DNA from: Rhizoctonia solani
Lineage: Eukaryota > Basidiomycota > Agaricomycetes > Cantharellales > Ceratobasidiaceae
Length of the DNA: 64,000 bases
Direction of reading: 5' to 3'
Assembly: GCF_016906535.1 (NCBI RefSeq)
Contig: NC_057381.1
Span: forward strand, 682,001-746,000
The position numbers were made by a program, and so were the translations under genes. The notes beneath the pieces were generated by a model that saw only the letters and a list, made by a program, of their open reading frames with translations, had not been told where the DNA came from and did not search any database. This document shows positions 11,007 to 23,037 of this stretch, one piece after another (the first letter of the stretch is position 1; each line of letters begins with the position of its first letter).

Positions 11007-11880
11007 TTAGGGAGTGGCGTCAAAGAGACAGAGCCGGGAGACAACATACAAGGAATTGTACTGGTTGGAGGTCAGTTTGGAGGGTTCCTTCCCATTGCTG
11101 TTACCTTGGAAGGTGTCACAGACTGACTTCACGCTCGTTGCTTGTACCTTGGAGAAAGTCGCGACATCCTTGTAGTTTGAGTTGACACCAGCAAGAAGTT
11201 TGCCATTCTTCGCGATAACATTGCTAATGTTGACTTTGCGAGTGTATTGAGTCTTGCAGTTGCCGCACGAGCGGTAGAGCTTTCCAAAGTCTTGGACGCA
11301 GTACGAGTCGATGTTGACGGCTCCTGTACAGCATCCGAGTTAATACAGGAAATAGTTAATAGGATAAAGACCCGAACGCACCACCGCCGTTGTGTTGGAT
11401 GACCTTGTCCTCGGCACCCTTGGCACCACCACCAACAATGTTGCTAGTACCAGACGTCTGCTTCAGAGTGATAGCGTCCTCGCAAACGGCCTCGAACCAA
11501 ACGTTGTAGATGTTGCAGGGGCCCTTGCCTTGAGTGTGGCACCAGATTCGAGCAGGAATACGGCATCCTTGTCACCTCCCTCCTTCTGGCCAGAGCAAGC
11601 GCCCTTGCCACGATCAAAGCGGGCAAGTCCACCTAAAGTCCAAAGCGTGTCAGTGAGCTGTTGATGGACATATGCTGTGCGCTATGCTCACCATCGAAGG
11701 TGCCAGTGATAACCTTGGGGGCGCTCAAGCTCGTAGTCTTGAAGGGTTGGGGAATGTGCAACTCGCTGCGCGCTTGACATAGACGCCATTGGCATCAACG
11801 CTTGGAGAAGGGACGGCCACGGCAGTCTGAGTAAATAGAGCAACTGCGGCAGTGACGGCGGCGAAAGTGAATGAAACCAT
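11007..11880 (-). pseudogene. Pectate lyase, PL3 family, broken
   Basis: Secreted enzyme that cleaves de-esterified pectin by beta-elimination. The signal peptide is MVSFTFAAVTAAVALFTQTA. PL3 signatures follow: VITGTFDGG, the acidic stretch [26 protein letters not shown], and DFGKLYRSCGNCKTQYTRK. Introns are GT-AG (between FDG and GLARFD; between HNGGG and AVNID). Two lesions: one base lost near 11757, just before KTTSLSAPK, and near 11525 a gap where CTCAAG runs directly into CAAGGGCCC, removing the family segment between GATLK and KGPC (about 14 residues, judged from memory of the family) and shifting frame. A TTTATA box lies at 11915-11920, about 35 bp upstream on this strand. The second lesion is more like true decay than a base-calling error. 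Confidence 0.85.
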
Positions 11881-11920
11881 ATTGTTGGATTGGTTTAAGA
11901 ATGAATGTGTTTTTTATAAA

Positions 11921-13440
11921 GAGGGTGGATTTAGAGATAATAAGAAAAGAGAAGAGAGAGAAATATCGTAGTTTGAAGAATCGATGGGTCGTTCTTCCGC
12001 ACTTTATAGATTCGGGAATCCATGCATAAAACAGGGAATTAACTCACCTCCACAACACGCGCTATGGTGCCAATTTCGTCGGCACGGGAACACCGCATCG
12101 GGCCGGGAGCAGACGTGCTCGACCTCCACCAAGCCTGGGTGGTTCTCTAGGAATCATTGATGAGGTTTATTGGGCCAATAAAACGTGGTTACTATCGCCA
12201 GATGCCAAGCCTTTCCGATGATCATATGCGCACGGTAATGTGATTAGCTTTCAGGGCGGGACTGGAATATTCTATGGATGGGTCTAGTCCATGCCCAACA
12301 AGCGCGCGAAGTTGAGCATCGTCGCCAGAATATTAATACCACGCGAGGACACACGGAGAAGTATAGCGGTTCGAAGTTTCAATCTTTGGAAATGTGGAAA
12401 CAGCCTCGGGTGAGTTATGAATGGGACTGGTAGGTGCCCGCATGACGATCCGTATGGTTACGACGCTGTGCCTATATAACAGCCGCCCATGCGTACTAAT
12501 GTGAGATAATTGTCATTGGAGGCACAGGCACTAATTTGAGATCCTACACGCTATTTCACTGATTGTTTGTTTCTACCGCAACTTTCATCTGCTTCGCCCT
12601 CATCCCCGTCGTGATTGTTAAACCCACGAATTTGCTAGTCGCTATCAACCCGAGAACATGGGAAGGAGCAGATCTTGGCTCGTCTAAGAGCGTATGGAAA
12701 GATAAACGAATGAAATCATAGCAATATTTGCATAATAAATTCCATGACCTCAGTGTTGATAGCTCCTCATTCTCGACACTAACGAGCATAATAATACTCA
12801 GGCGCAAAGCTTCTTGCTGAGCATAGAAGTCGAGGGCAAGAGGTCAATACGGTGACCACTGCTATATCCTTTTACGTTTCGAGAAAGTTCCTGTTTGTGG
12901 GAGCCAGCTATGAGACAGGAAGATACCTTGAAAGAAGGGCAAAAAGTATATGTACCTGTCTTCGCGAAACGGGACCTCGGAGGATGATATTTGACATGAT
13001 ATTTCATGCCACAAGGATATCAATCTCATTCACAGTTTCAGGCTGTGTTCCATCCCCACGGATGGAAATGAATTGGTCGGAGACCGAGCTAGTATCAATA
13101 AACAATGCTTCAACCGGAATACTTATGCTAAGCTTGTCCAGGTATAACCTGTGCGATATCCTCGGGATGATTCCTCAAACGAAGATGGGCAAATTAAATC
13201 TACTCGGGGGGGGGGGGATGGCTTTGTGTGTGCCCGAATGTCGGGAGAGGAGTGCTTCCGGCAGTGCGAAGTAGTACAGCAAATTTTAGGTTTATACACG
13301 GATGAAGAGCTGCTTGTAATATTGGTATACTGGTCATTTTGTACATATCGGGAGTGTATGCTTCCGCTTGAATACAAAGTACTTGTTTCGCAATACGTAG
13401 ATCCGCGAGTCGTGCGGTCATCGAAGAGTATTTGAATATA
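11921..13440. other. Region without a recognisable gene
   Basis: Short frames exist on both strands; the longest minus-strand ones (12556-12807 and 13200-13421) read like ordinary protein but match nothing I know. A run of 12 G lies at 13206-13217 inside the second, a spot where frame could easily be lost. I cannot support a gene model. Confidence 0.35.
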
Positions 13441-13496
13441 TCATAAGGTGCAACCTAGGAGAGTTTCAGGTGAGTCAAAATTCTCCCAAACATTGC

Positions 13497-14042
13497 TTAG
13501 CATGCCGCCAAAGTTGTGAGCTGTAAGTTGCCTTTCTGTCGCGTTGGAATATTCTCTATTCCATTGGGGTAGATCGCTTCCTCATGATTCTGATCTAAGT
13601 AAGATGCTATAAGTTCGCGACGCCACATGGCTTGCAAGCAGCAGCAAGTTACCAGTGTCAGCCATAAGCTAACCAGAATGATAGTCATGAAAGCTCCCAC
13701 AAGACAGGGATCCACTGTTTCATACCCGAGCAAAGGACTGTTCACCGAGAACGCATACAGAGAATGAGAGCGTGGTAGACTTCATAGGTATATGGTTGAA
13801 ATGAATGGGAATATTAAGTTCCTCGACCTCGTCTCTGCGAGCCTGGGGACCAATGTGGATGGGACATTGTACGACATGACGGCGAGTGGTACCCTGTCCA
13901 GACAACTTGAAAATAGTTGATCCAGATAATAGTTCCGAGTAGACTCGTGGCACAATATCATTTTAGGAAGTCCCAAACGACTAATAACGCTGATGGGGTT
14001 GAGATTGCGGCCAGGAACTTGTGGAAGCCAAGACTCATGCAC
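13497..14042 (-). CDS. Unrecognised protein with a membrane segment, frame uncertain
   Basis: Two overlapping minus-strand frames join into one plausible protein if the frame slips by one near 13745. The upstream part is 13782-14042 and the C-terminal part (13497-13745) contains a strong hydrophobic segment (FMTIILVSLWLTLVTCCC) followed by a hydrophilic tail. I do not recognise the family. The slip resembles the one-base losses seen in neighbouring genes. The model could also be fortuitous. Confidence 0.25.
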
Positions 14043-14142
14043 AGGGTCTCGCGGACATCACGGACCCTTAAATCCACGTGACCACAGCTGGTTTCCACCC
14101 ACCTACTACGATATGTTGCGTGTAGCCCGTTTACTGGCACGC

Positions 14143-15171
14143 TTATATTAATTTTTATCCCACTATCTCATCTTCTGTAACTGTTATCTTCGTCTTTCGA
14201 CAATATTTCGGCTTATTAACCACAGACGGTGTCTGATCTCTTCTCTCCCACCGCCCTTCTTCCATGTCGTCGGAGATGGCCGCCCGACCCAGGAATCATG
14301 CTCACGTCTCAGTGCTCTAGCCTCATTTTCACCTGTTATCTGGCGATTTTACCTTGTCTGCACCTACCTCTACTTGTTATATAGTCGTTTTCTACTTCTA
14401 CCTCACCGACACGATGGCCCGCGTTGTAGCATAAGTGTGTTTTTCCGAATGAATGAGAGAGGGCTTCAACTGGACTAAATCGTTAACATATGATAGCTCT
14501 GAACGTTGGTGGAATGGTGGAACTTTCAAATAACAACAATGATCGCTACATGATCAGAGGCCTGTTATACCGATTTGACGACCACAGCCTCCTCTGTTAG
14601 AGGAGTACATAAGTGAGTATTAGGGCTCTATATTACCATCCGCCGAGAGCGAAACGCTATAGCAACGACCATAATACTATATCCTAGTTATATCGGTCGG
14701 CAGCAAAGATAATACAAGTCTGCTCTTTTCTACGGATCTGTAGCTCGGAAAGAGCTTCATTCTCAGAGAGAATTCCTAGGATATCTCTCCGTTCCCACAT
14801 GAACATCGGGCTGTATGTAGAAATAAATCCACCGCCTAGTAACTAATCTACCATTACGCAAATATCTCCTGGCCCTTCTTTGGCTACGGACGAGCTAAAA
14901 GTGATGGGTCTATCCCAGCTTGTGTTTTACGAATTAGAACAAAATACTCGATCCTGCAGACAAGCTCTGGGGCCGGAGAAAGCGGGATTTGGCCCATGCC
15001 CGTTATACTACTGCCACTGCGACCATAGTCTGTATCTTCAGAGATAAAAGAGAGGAAATACACTAGATTATCTATAATTTCAGAGCGATACGTCCGCATA
15101 CTAAATCAGAGAGTATTGAGAAGTCGTAGAATATCACTCTGCTCATTCATTTACAAATATTTACACTGGAA
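14143..15171. other. Intergenic stretch
   Basis: I see no gene. The sequence is AT-rich with short frames only. It contains a pyrimidine-rich block around 14210-14420, with repeated CTTCT/TCTCC motifs. Confidence 0.35.
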
Positions 15172-17140
15172 TCACTTAACCTTGGAGAACACCCAGGTCG
15201 TGAGCGATGTCGGAGCTAGAATCAACGACCACGACCCATTGGAGAGCACTGGTAGACCAACAGACCGAAATCCTCAGTTGCCGATGTTCGGTACGTGTGT
15301 GTCGCTTGGAGGCGAAGCGAGGTGTCTTGGAACGAGACCGGGATGGTTGTTTGGGTCGTGTATGGGTTGATAGCGAGAAGTGTAAAAGCGTGTCAGACTC
15401 GACCGCCAATATTCTCGTATTGCTCCCATCGACGGCGTGTCGGACGAACCCGGCTATATATTTGCCAGTTGAGAAATTGAATAAAAGTAAATTGAACTGA
15501 AATGTTACTACTCACGCTTGACGAAATTCCCAAAATGCTTCATTGTCCAGTAGTGCTTGGTCAGGTAGAGAGCAAAATTCCCATTTTGAGCGTAATTTGG
15601 ATCGTAGTAGATCAACCCATCCTTGGCAAGCATAATTTAGTAAGGACCAGACAGTTATTGATCTTGGCCCACCTGCCAACCAGATGTATTGATTGAATTG
15701 ACACAAGATGGGTTCCCAAGAGGAGAGCAACCAATCACTGGGTAAGACAATCAGATAGAGTGCAGAATTTCACTATAGGATGCACTGCGTACTGCTTGAT
15801 AATAGGGTCCAAAGTCGTAATGAGTCTCCTGGACAACAATAAAGCTTTGCATCATCATGGTAGCGAAATGTAAGCCTCCACGGATTCTGAGTGGAGGTCA
15901 GTAAATTTGAACAGTCGCCATCTGAAGTTTACGTACGTTGGATCGTAGCCCCCACTCCATTTCCTGTCTGATGCGTCGGCTGCCCCGACACTGCAGCAAA
16001 CTTCCTATTAAATAATAAAATTAAATGAAGCCGGGCCTTAAATCTCAAAGTCGACCCACCGACATCCATGTCTCTTTATTAGGCGCGATGCTCTTGACAT
16101 AGTTGACATAGGAAAGATATTGGCATCAGTCGGAAAATCATACCTATCAAACCAGTAGGTGAATAAAAATTTTGTATAGCTTTGATAGTAGACTTACGTG
16201 TGGTGGCATATCACGGCAATTTTTCATACCTATCAAACCAGTAGGTGAATAAAAATTTTGTATAGCTTTGATAGTAGACTTACGTGTGGTGGCATATCAC
16301 GGCAATTTTGTCCAAAACCTGGGGCAACCAGCTCGCATATTCATTCTGAGCCAGCCCCAAATTTGAACTCTCATCAGCCATGATTCCAACTTTGCTCTGC
16401 AGCCCTTTGGTGACGAGCTTGTTGTAGATCCATTGATAACCGCTGCGCGTTGGTTGGGGTTGGTTTGCATGCCTTCCTGGCCACAGGGAACAGGTCCAAA
16501 GCTATTATCCGGTTCGTTGAAGGGACTGAGATATGAGACAGGAATGCGCAAAGTGTTGATAATATGATCAAGGGTGTCAGCAATATACTGGCCATATCCG
16601 GCTTCGGTGCCAGTCTTGAAAAGTCCACCACATGATTGTCCATTCGTGGTAAAATCGCGTGGCCCGCTGTTGACGAAGGCAGTCAATTGGCTATTTCCAT
16701 CGAGATTCGGATAAGCAAACTGAAGCAAATTCGAGGAACTACTTGTACTGACGGAACTCCCCGATCGGCAGCTGCTTTGAGGAAGTATAACCCCTGTGCA
16801 TCAGCAGACCAGTTATAAACTCCTTGACTGACGTAGAATGTCTCTGGGGCACGTGCAGGAGTGCTTACTCCCAGGCCTAATTGATAGTACACAATCAATA
16901 AGCTAATATAAATCGAAAGGTCACATACCTCCGCCTCCAAGATTGTACCGGTACGATGATAAACCTAAGCCCTTCTCCGAGAAAAGCAGGTCGGATAAGT
17001 TCCGCTTCACCGATTCGGGGAAATGGTTGTAAGTCGTTAGGCCACCACGCACCCGCCCCCAACCCCATTGAAGGTCTGAGCTCGAGCCGAAAGAACCGTC
17101 GCTCCGTTGACCAGGTCAAATAGCGCCGGTAAGAAAATAC
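15172..17140 (-). pseudogene. GH30 endo-beta-1,6-galactanase-like glycoside hydrolase, broken
   Basis: Secreted hydrolase of plant arabinogalactan side chains. Minus-strand signatures in order: DLVNGATVLSARAQTFNGVG near 17110, GAWWPNDL near 17050, GLGLSSYRYNLGGGG near 16950, PETFYVSQGVYNWSADAQG near 16830, LSPFNEPDNSFGPVPCGQ near 16500 (the NEP glutamate is the family acid/base), IMADESSNLGLAQNEYASW near 16360, SVGAADAS near 15980, HYDF near 15820, GCSPLGNPSCVN near 15700, and the C-terminal sandwich ending LTTWVFSKVK. Introns are short GT-AG. At least five frame slips are needed (for example near 17050, 16420, 16125 and 15820), and an 86-bp tandem duplication sits at an intron-exon junction. 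The start codon and signal peptide could not be placed. Confidence 0.8.
16138..16309. repeat. 86-bp identical tandem duplication inside the GH30 gene
   Basis: The unit TCATACCTATCAAACC...CACGGCAATTTT occurs at 16138-16223 and again at 16224-16309 with no difference. It covers an intron 3' part and the adjoining exon end. Only one copy fits the GH30 exon structure. Confidence 0.95.
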
Positions 17141-17512
17141 CTCAGAATGTCAAGAAAATGCCGACAACTTCTCCCGAGAAGGTTGTGACACATGCATACA
17201 GCTTACCAAGATACCATCTCGAAGCCAGGTGATCATTCAATAGTGGTAATTCACGCCTAGAATGTCAGAATATACCTGAAAGAGATCACGAGTACTTAAG
17301 AGTCTCTTGCTTGAGAAGATAGGTGTTCCTTCAAGCTGTTTCGGACAGTCGCTTCAAGATAACGGGCCCGGCCGTAAATTACATTCAGCTGACCAGGGCT
17401 AAACCATCCATACAGGCCCATCGTGCGAAAGCTACATCTCCGCTATTATTTATGTCTCTGGATCACAAAACAAACCAGCTTAGTGATTTGGATATATGAT
17501 CAAAATAGAGGC

Positions 17513-17905
17513 TTACACTGGTTCTTCTCTCTCTCGAGTGCTGACGCCATGAACACCGTCTCGTTCAATCTCTCTGGCCAGCACCCGCATAACGTTATCG
17601 GCACTATTGGTCCCTTCTAACTGGTCCTCGTAGAACTCAATAGTCATAAGCAAGTCTTGTAAGCTGTGCTTATTTTTCTGACTGTTCCCTCTCCTTGAGT
17701 TGCTGTAGTGTTGGGGACGCCCGAACCATCGTACTAAAGTAACCCAAATTAGATTAGCGAGCCAAACTACTTTAGCGGAGAGTACCACCAGTGATGAACA
17801 GCCTCGGGGTGGGCAAGAAGCCATCAGCACAAGCCACAGCAAGATCAAGCACCTGAACGATCCCCACATAATTTTGCTCAATTGGTATGTACCACTGGCA
17901 ACCAC
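17513..17905 (-). CDS. Unrecognised small protein with N-terminal hydrophobic segment
   Basis: One minus-strand frame of up to 130 residues. A hydrophobic stretch (CLILLWLVLMASCPP) follows an internal Met, resembling a signal peptide or anchor, and the C-terminal half is hydrophilic and acidic (TIEFYEDQLEGTNSADN). I recognise no family. It lies upstream of the GH30 gene on the same strand and could hold that gene's missing signal peptide, but I cannot connect the two by splice sites. Confidence 0.25.
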   Translation of the reverse strand: MVASGTYQLSKIMWGSFRCLILLWLVLMASCPPRGCSSLVVLSAKVVWLANLIWVTLVRWFGRPQHYSNSRRGNSQKNKHSLQDLLMTIEFYEDQLEGTNSADNVMRVLAREIERDGVHGVSTREREEPV

Positions 17906-17981
17906 GTCCTGCTTGGCAAGTACGAATACAAGTGTTGCAATAATCGTACGCCAAAGTTCATTCCAGTGATACTCTATTTGT

Positions 17982-18159
17982 TCGAGTTGAGCACCTCAGA
18001 TTATATAGCGGATAAACAACTACCAATGCGGACCCTCTCGACCTGCAAGAAGAATATGTTCGGTGTATAATATTCAAGCATGTGCTGTGGGAACGAATCA
18101 TTAGAAGTATCACTGGCTATATCTTTACAACTTACACGTATGCGCCACTGTCCAATTTC
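17982..18159. repeat. Tandem duplication, upstream copy (178 bp), six single-base losses
   Basis: Relative to the adjacent downstream copy this one lacks a T, a T, a C, an A, a G and a G at six separate places (for example CGAGTTGAG against CGAGTTTGAG, and CACTGGCTAT against CACTGGGCTAT). There is no substitution and no base gained. The sequence lies between the GH30 and ARMH3-like genes and appears non-coding. Confidence 0.97.
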
Positions 18160-18343
18160 TCGAGTTTGAGCACCTCAGATTATATAGCGGATAAACAATC
18201 TACCAATGCGGACCCTCTCGACCTGCAAGAAGAATACTGTTCGGTGTATAATATTCAAGCATGTGCTGTGGGAACGAAATCATTGAGAAGTATCACTGGG
18301 CTATATCTTTACAACTTACACGTATGCGCCACTGTCCAATTTC
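18160..18343. repeat. Tandem duplication, downstream copy (184 bp)
   Basis: Abuts the upstream copy and is exactly six bases longer, accounting for every difference. It continues directly into the 3' flank of the ARMH3-like gene. Confidence 0.97.
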
Positions 18344-18388
18344 TTGCTAAGGTTATGACGCAAATATAATATGCAAACATCTATGATG

Positions 18389-20362
18389 CTACATATCAAG
18401 GGTGCGGGCCCTATCCTGAGTGGAAGTAAGGGCAACCTCTGCATAGCGTGAGCTTTGCTTTAGGCGAATAATATAGGCTAGACCCACCTGTCGGCAGAGC
18501 CACACAGCAGAATCCCCCTCGGTTGGAGGACTGCACATTGCTCTCATGATGCCCTCATCTGCAACGCACTGCTCGAGTATATCTAGAATCAACCCCGCAT
18601 ATGCTTCCTCTCGACCGGCCCCAGAACTTGTTGACCCAGCGTGGGCCAGTATGTAGGATGCCAATGATACAAATTCAGGCACACACCGGACGTTTTGATG
18701 TAATTGTGCATTGGCATGCGCCTTTTGAACAATGCTGGCCATTGAAGCAGTTCTCCCAGCCATGATTAAAGAGGAAGGACGTAACCGAGGAGAACCCAGA
18801 GGTGTACCAGTGTTTTTGGGGCTTCCTAGTGGTGGACGCGTAGTTTGAAGTCTTGGAGACGTTGGTCGAGACTGAGATTTGATTGGGTCGGGATGAATGG
18901 TCTCGGCGAGCATGGCTCTAAAAACTCGGTTTCGTGACATGTACTCGAAAAACGGGAACAAGACAACGCTTGCTTCGATAGGTTGTCCTGCAAATAACTC
19001 CTTCATAGGTGGCGGCGCTGCAACAGGGCGAAATGCGGAGAAAATAGAGCTCATGGTAGAGGTAAACGAAGGAGGAGTGTCGTCGTGTATATCGCGATAT
19101 GCCCTATCATTTATGTAAGCAAAATGACTGGCATGCATAGAAAAGAAACGGCTGTACTTTACGCTTCGTGAACATGCATATCGAGTCACCCAAAGTAGCC
19201 CGTGTATCAAGACTGTATCATCAGTTTCTTGAATATGCTTCAAATAAGGGTTAAGGCTCGCAGCATCGGCTCGGTGATAGTTGGCGAGTATGGCGAGAAG
19301 CAGGAAAGCCTCGAACGAATACCGAGTCGTGGTCGGAGACCTAATCAACTAAACGATCGGTTGTTTGGGTCTACAATACAACCATGAATTCAAGAGCGAG
19401 TGACGTGCTTACAGATACTATTGCAGGGAACATATCTTGGGCTAGTAAGTAAGCACCCGGGCTCAGTTGTCCAAAACCACAGGCTAACGCGAGTGTAAGT
19501 TGAAGTGCAGAGTGACGCATTCATCTGAACGTGGGGCAGGCGGATAGCAATCAAATCTAGTAAATCTTCTCAGCAGAGGGAAGAGGCGTACCAGATTCGT
19601 GATCGTTTCCCATTGTGTCCATCAATGACCCAACGAGCTCCTACTGAAACACAGGTCAGTGGACGCCACAAATTGACCCGGTCAATTGAATCCAATGTGC
19701 TGCTGCGTTGTACATTCTAGGAATGCAAGAAACAACTTGACGCACCGTAAATACTGCATCGCTAACACCCACGCCTCCAGCCATAACGTCCATAATCTCC
19801 CACCCGTAATCCCCGGAATGGCCAACACGGCTTGCGCAACTGCTTGTAATGTCCTGGTAGCATTCATACGCCGAAGAATACTTGTGGCGTCTTGCCCGTC
19901 GCTTCCGTTGCTGTTAGCTACATGAGCCTTGTCCTGATCGCCCATTGTCGTTTGCAACGTAGTATTATTGGGAGATAGCTCGACGGGAGTTATTTCATCT
20001 TTTGCAGTAGTTCGAGGGGCGTTGAATTCGTCCTTCGCAGCGGCAATATAGCTGTTATAACATGCTAACGTTCAACCAAAGTTTAAGTGCTGTCCGAAGC
20101 TATATTAGGTGCGACGCTCACTTGATGGGTTCCCAAGAGCCCTGCGCGACCCAGTCCGCTCATCTTGTCACGCAGCCAGGATATGTCTGGACTCAAGCAA
20201 AATACATCATCCCAGAAACGTTTCTCCGTCGGGGGGACAGTTGCTGGAGTCTAATTCAAATTGGCCAAGACTCAGTTCGGCAATCCGCAATTTAGAAAAC
20301 TCAGGTACCTGAAGTAGCTTTGCATAGGTTGATATAAACTTGGACTGAAATTTAGGTGGCAT
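18389..20362 (-). CDS. ARMH3-like armadillo-like helical protein (DUF1741), with frame slips
   Basis: Orthologue candidate of human ARMH3 (C10orf76), a Golgi-associated protein of the PI4KB/GBF1 pathway. It starts MPPKFQSKFISTYAKLLQ at 20362. The diagnostic C-terminal half reads RYSFEAFLLLAILANYHRAD then LNPYLKHIQETDD, preceded by an exon with LSPGAYLLAQDMFPAIVS. The central part has MNATRTLQAVAQAVLAIPG. The last exon (18389 to about 19348) is open for 319 residues and ends RTLDM. Introns are GT-AG. Two slips are needed: one base lost near 19802 (between PGITG and WEIMDVMAGG) and one near 19511. The rest is well preserved, so I treat it as a gene with consensus problems. Family assignment is from remembered motifs. 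Confidence 0.65.
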
Positions 20363-20727
20363 TTTTAGGTTTACAACTCAGAATGTCTGCATGTAGTGGT
20401 CAAGATCACGTTTCCATGTTGGTTAATTATGACGGTGATGTATTACTAATAGGCACATGGATCAACCGTAGTTCAGCCAATCACCCCACGCATCAAAACC
20501 ATCATAGATTCAGGATCGTAGGAGAAATGGAGTAGGGAAGGGAAGACGCCTGCTCGCGCATTTACCCAACACTTGATTTATTGCGCAACTTCAAGATGTT
20601 AGTTGCTCGCTCTGGTGAAAAACTTCATAAAGCCATCCTAAGTTCTCAGTATCGCCGTTACTCGATTCACAATAGATATCCTCAATTAGAGCATGAAAAG
20701 TTCGTTAATATTTATCGCGTATTGTAC

Positions 20728-23037
20728 TCATGGAACATAACGGAAACCAGGTGTCTGTATGGAATAGTTGCCCTCAATTGACGGACTTCTCATTTTGGAG
20801 TAACTTACCTTGTCCGCTAGTTCTCTCGTATCCACCACTTTTCCTTCTTCTGGAGGACCATATACCCGGTCCCGTCGAGCATTTTCTAGTCGGAATGAAA
20901 TCTGGCAAGATGTCTTGTGTCATGTCCTATGCTGCTTGAGTACCAACTTACTGTAAGCACGAGGCACATCAAGGCACCCAAGAACTCGAATCCACAACAT
21001 ACTGTAAACAAAGCATTTAGAAAAATATAGGGAACCAGATCCCAAGTACTCACGTGCTAGGCCTTTTCTGGTGTCATGCAAGATATGTAAATTGGGTGGT
21101 CAACTCTGATGCTAGTAGAGCTTACATATAGTGAGGACCCTCGGACGCAGGGTACGAATGAGTGCCAAGCACAGACCTGTATTTGATGTACTCAGCCACA
21201 TGCATGGCATTCGAGTTGATTTTGCCTTACCCGCATTGACCAATAACCATAAACAATGGTATTCCTGCCGCCTTCTTGGATTCAGAGCCAAGATTGTGCG
21301 CGACTACCCTCCTTAGTTACTCCCGACTAGATGAATTAGGTGTTACTCACACCAAGTGATAGCTAATCCTATAGTCGTATACGTTCCAGTACAACACAGA
21401 AATATTGAAAAGTATCTGACACTCTGGTTATGCTGAACAACAAGGAGCAACCTGAATTCCTAATGTGAGTATGTACACTTGAAGGTAATGGGAGAACCCA
21501 CAGATATCCAAGAGCGCCAATAGCAGATGCAGACGCCATGAAGAAACCACGATTCTGGGTCCGATCAGACATGTAGGAAACTCCCATCATTACGACCGCC
21601 GCAACAGCATACGGGGGAACAGCTGAGGCGGACAAACATCAGTATCTGATAACTTGGTTAACTATCTACGCACTTAAAAGTTGGGCCTTGGCGTTGGCTA
21701 GCAAACAGATAAGATTCCAAGAAATACTTCGAGACGTAGTTGACTCACTATATCCGAAAGTCTACGGGATTCGAGCCATCAGTATAACCTTATTAGCAAC
21801 CCAGTCATAAAACGTACCTTGATAATCGTAGGTAAAAATACACCAATCGAGGCCAATGCGATATTCACTCCAAAGTATATGATTCCGCACGCATACACCT
21901 ATTATATATAAGTATGTTGCTCGAATGAATCTCACTTCAACTTACCCTCCAATCCTTCAAAGCGGCTATTACATGGGTCCTGTTACGATCACTTAGCCAC
22001 ATGCCTCGGAAAACATTAAAAGAACGACCTACTTGTTGAGCGTTCCTGCCTCTTCTTCATTCCACCGCGACTCATACGCTCGATTGCCAAATCCTTTTGA
22101 GCGCCGTGCAGCCATTTCGTCGTATCTGGCCTATCAGGAAGAGTAAAAAGCGTTAAAATACCAAGCGCTATGGTCGGGCATCCCTGTGCATCCAATGTTA
22201 ACAAAAGCCCTCACACTAAGACAAAGGGGTGACACATTACCTCTACAAGAAACAAAATCCTCCAATTTGCGAGGTAGGAATTGATGTGCTGTACGCCATA
22301 CGCTAGCCCAACCCCCATCAGGCCACTCGAAACTACATCTCACCGAGGAAACTCACCGATCAATCCTCCAAAGGCCCCCGCGACAGCCGCAAATCCAAAC
22401 CATATAGATAGCCTCACACCCATCTCATGCTTAGTGTAGAAAAAGGTATAGTATAGAGGAATCATCGGTCCGAATCCCGCTTCGAATACTCCAAGGAAGA
22501 ATCGAGTGGCAAGGAGTCCTTGGAAGTTGAACGCTGCCGCCTAGGACACGTCAATGAACTTACATAAAAACTGAAAAAAGAGCAGTGAACGTACTTGCAG
22601 AGTAGAAGCTAGCCCCCATCCGATTGTCGCACACCCAATCCAGATTCTAGGCCTGAACAGCTTGGAAGTTACTACGGCCGGGATCTGAGAAAGGATATAC
22701 GAAAAGTAAAACATCGATGAAACCCAGTCGAACTTGGCCCCCGTCGGATCGCCCCCAAGAACATCTTCGGGGAGACCTTGAAGGCGAGCGTTTCCTGAAT
22801 ACGTATCAGGCGAGTGAGTAAGAGAGTGTGTCGAGGAACGGGGACGTAACCAAGATTAGACCGGTCCAGATAGGCCAAGAGATAAAGTGCACATGTGAGC
22901 GGTAAAATCACCGCGTCCAACTTTCTGACCAGTTTCTTCTCAAGCTGAGAGTCAACGGCTGGCGCAATATTGGGGCCATTGTCGATCGACCCGGTGCGCT
23001 CGATTTCTTGGGATGGTTTCGCCCCGTCGTCGGACAT
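20728..23037 (-). CDS. MFS transporter of the anion:cation symporter (Dal5/Tna1-like) family
   Basis: Plasma-membrane proton-coupled uptake of organic anions (allantoate, nicotinate or similar); the substrate cannot be told. About ten exons with GT-AG introns keep frame throughout. The N-terminal cytosolic tail precedes LDAVILPLTCALYLLAYLDR, then SNLGNARLQGLP, the family hallmark. Further segments: FDWVSSMFYFSYILSQIPAV, LLATRFFLGVFEAGFGPMIP, VYACGIIYFGVNIALASIGV, VPPYAVAAVVMMGVSYMSDR and AAGIPLFMVIGQCG. The C-terminal exon ends TPGFRYVP, then TGA at 20728-20730, as usual for this family. No lesion found. It begins the clean block that runs to PRP17. Confidence 0.9.
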
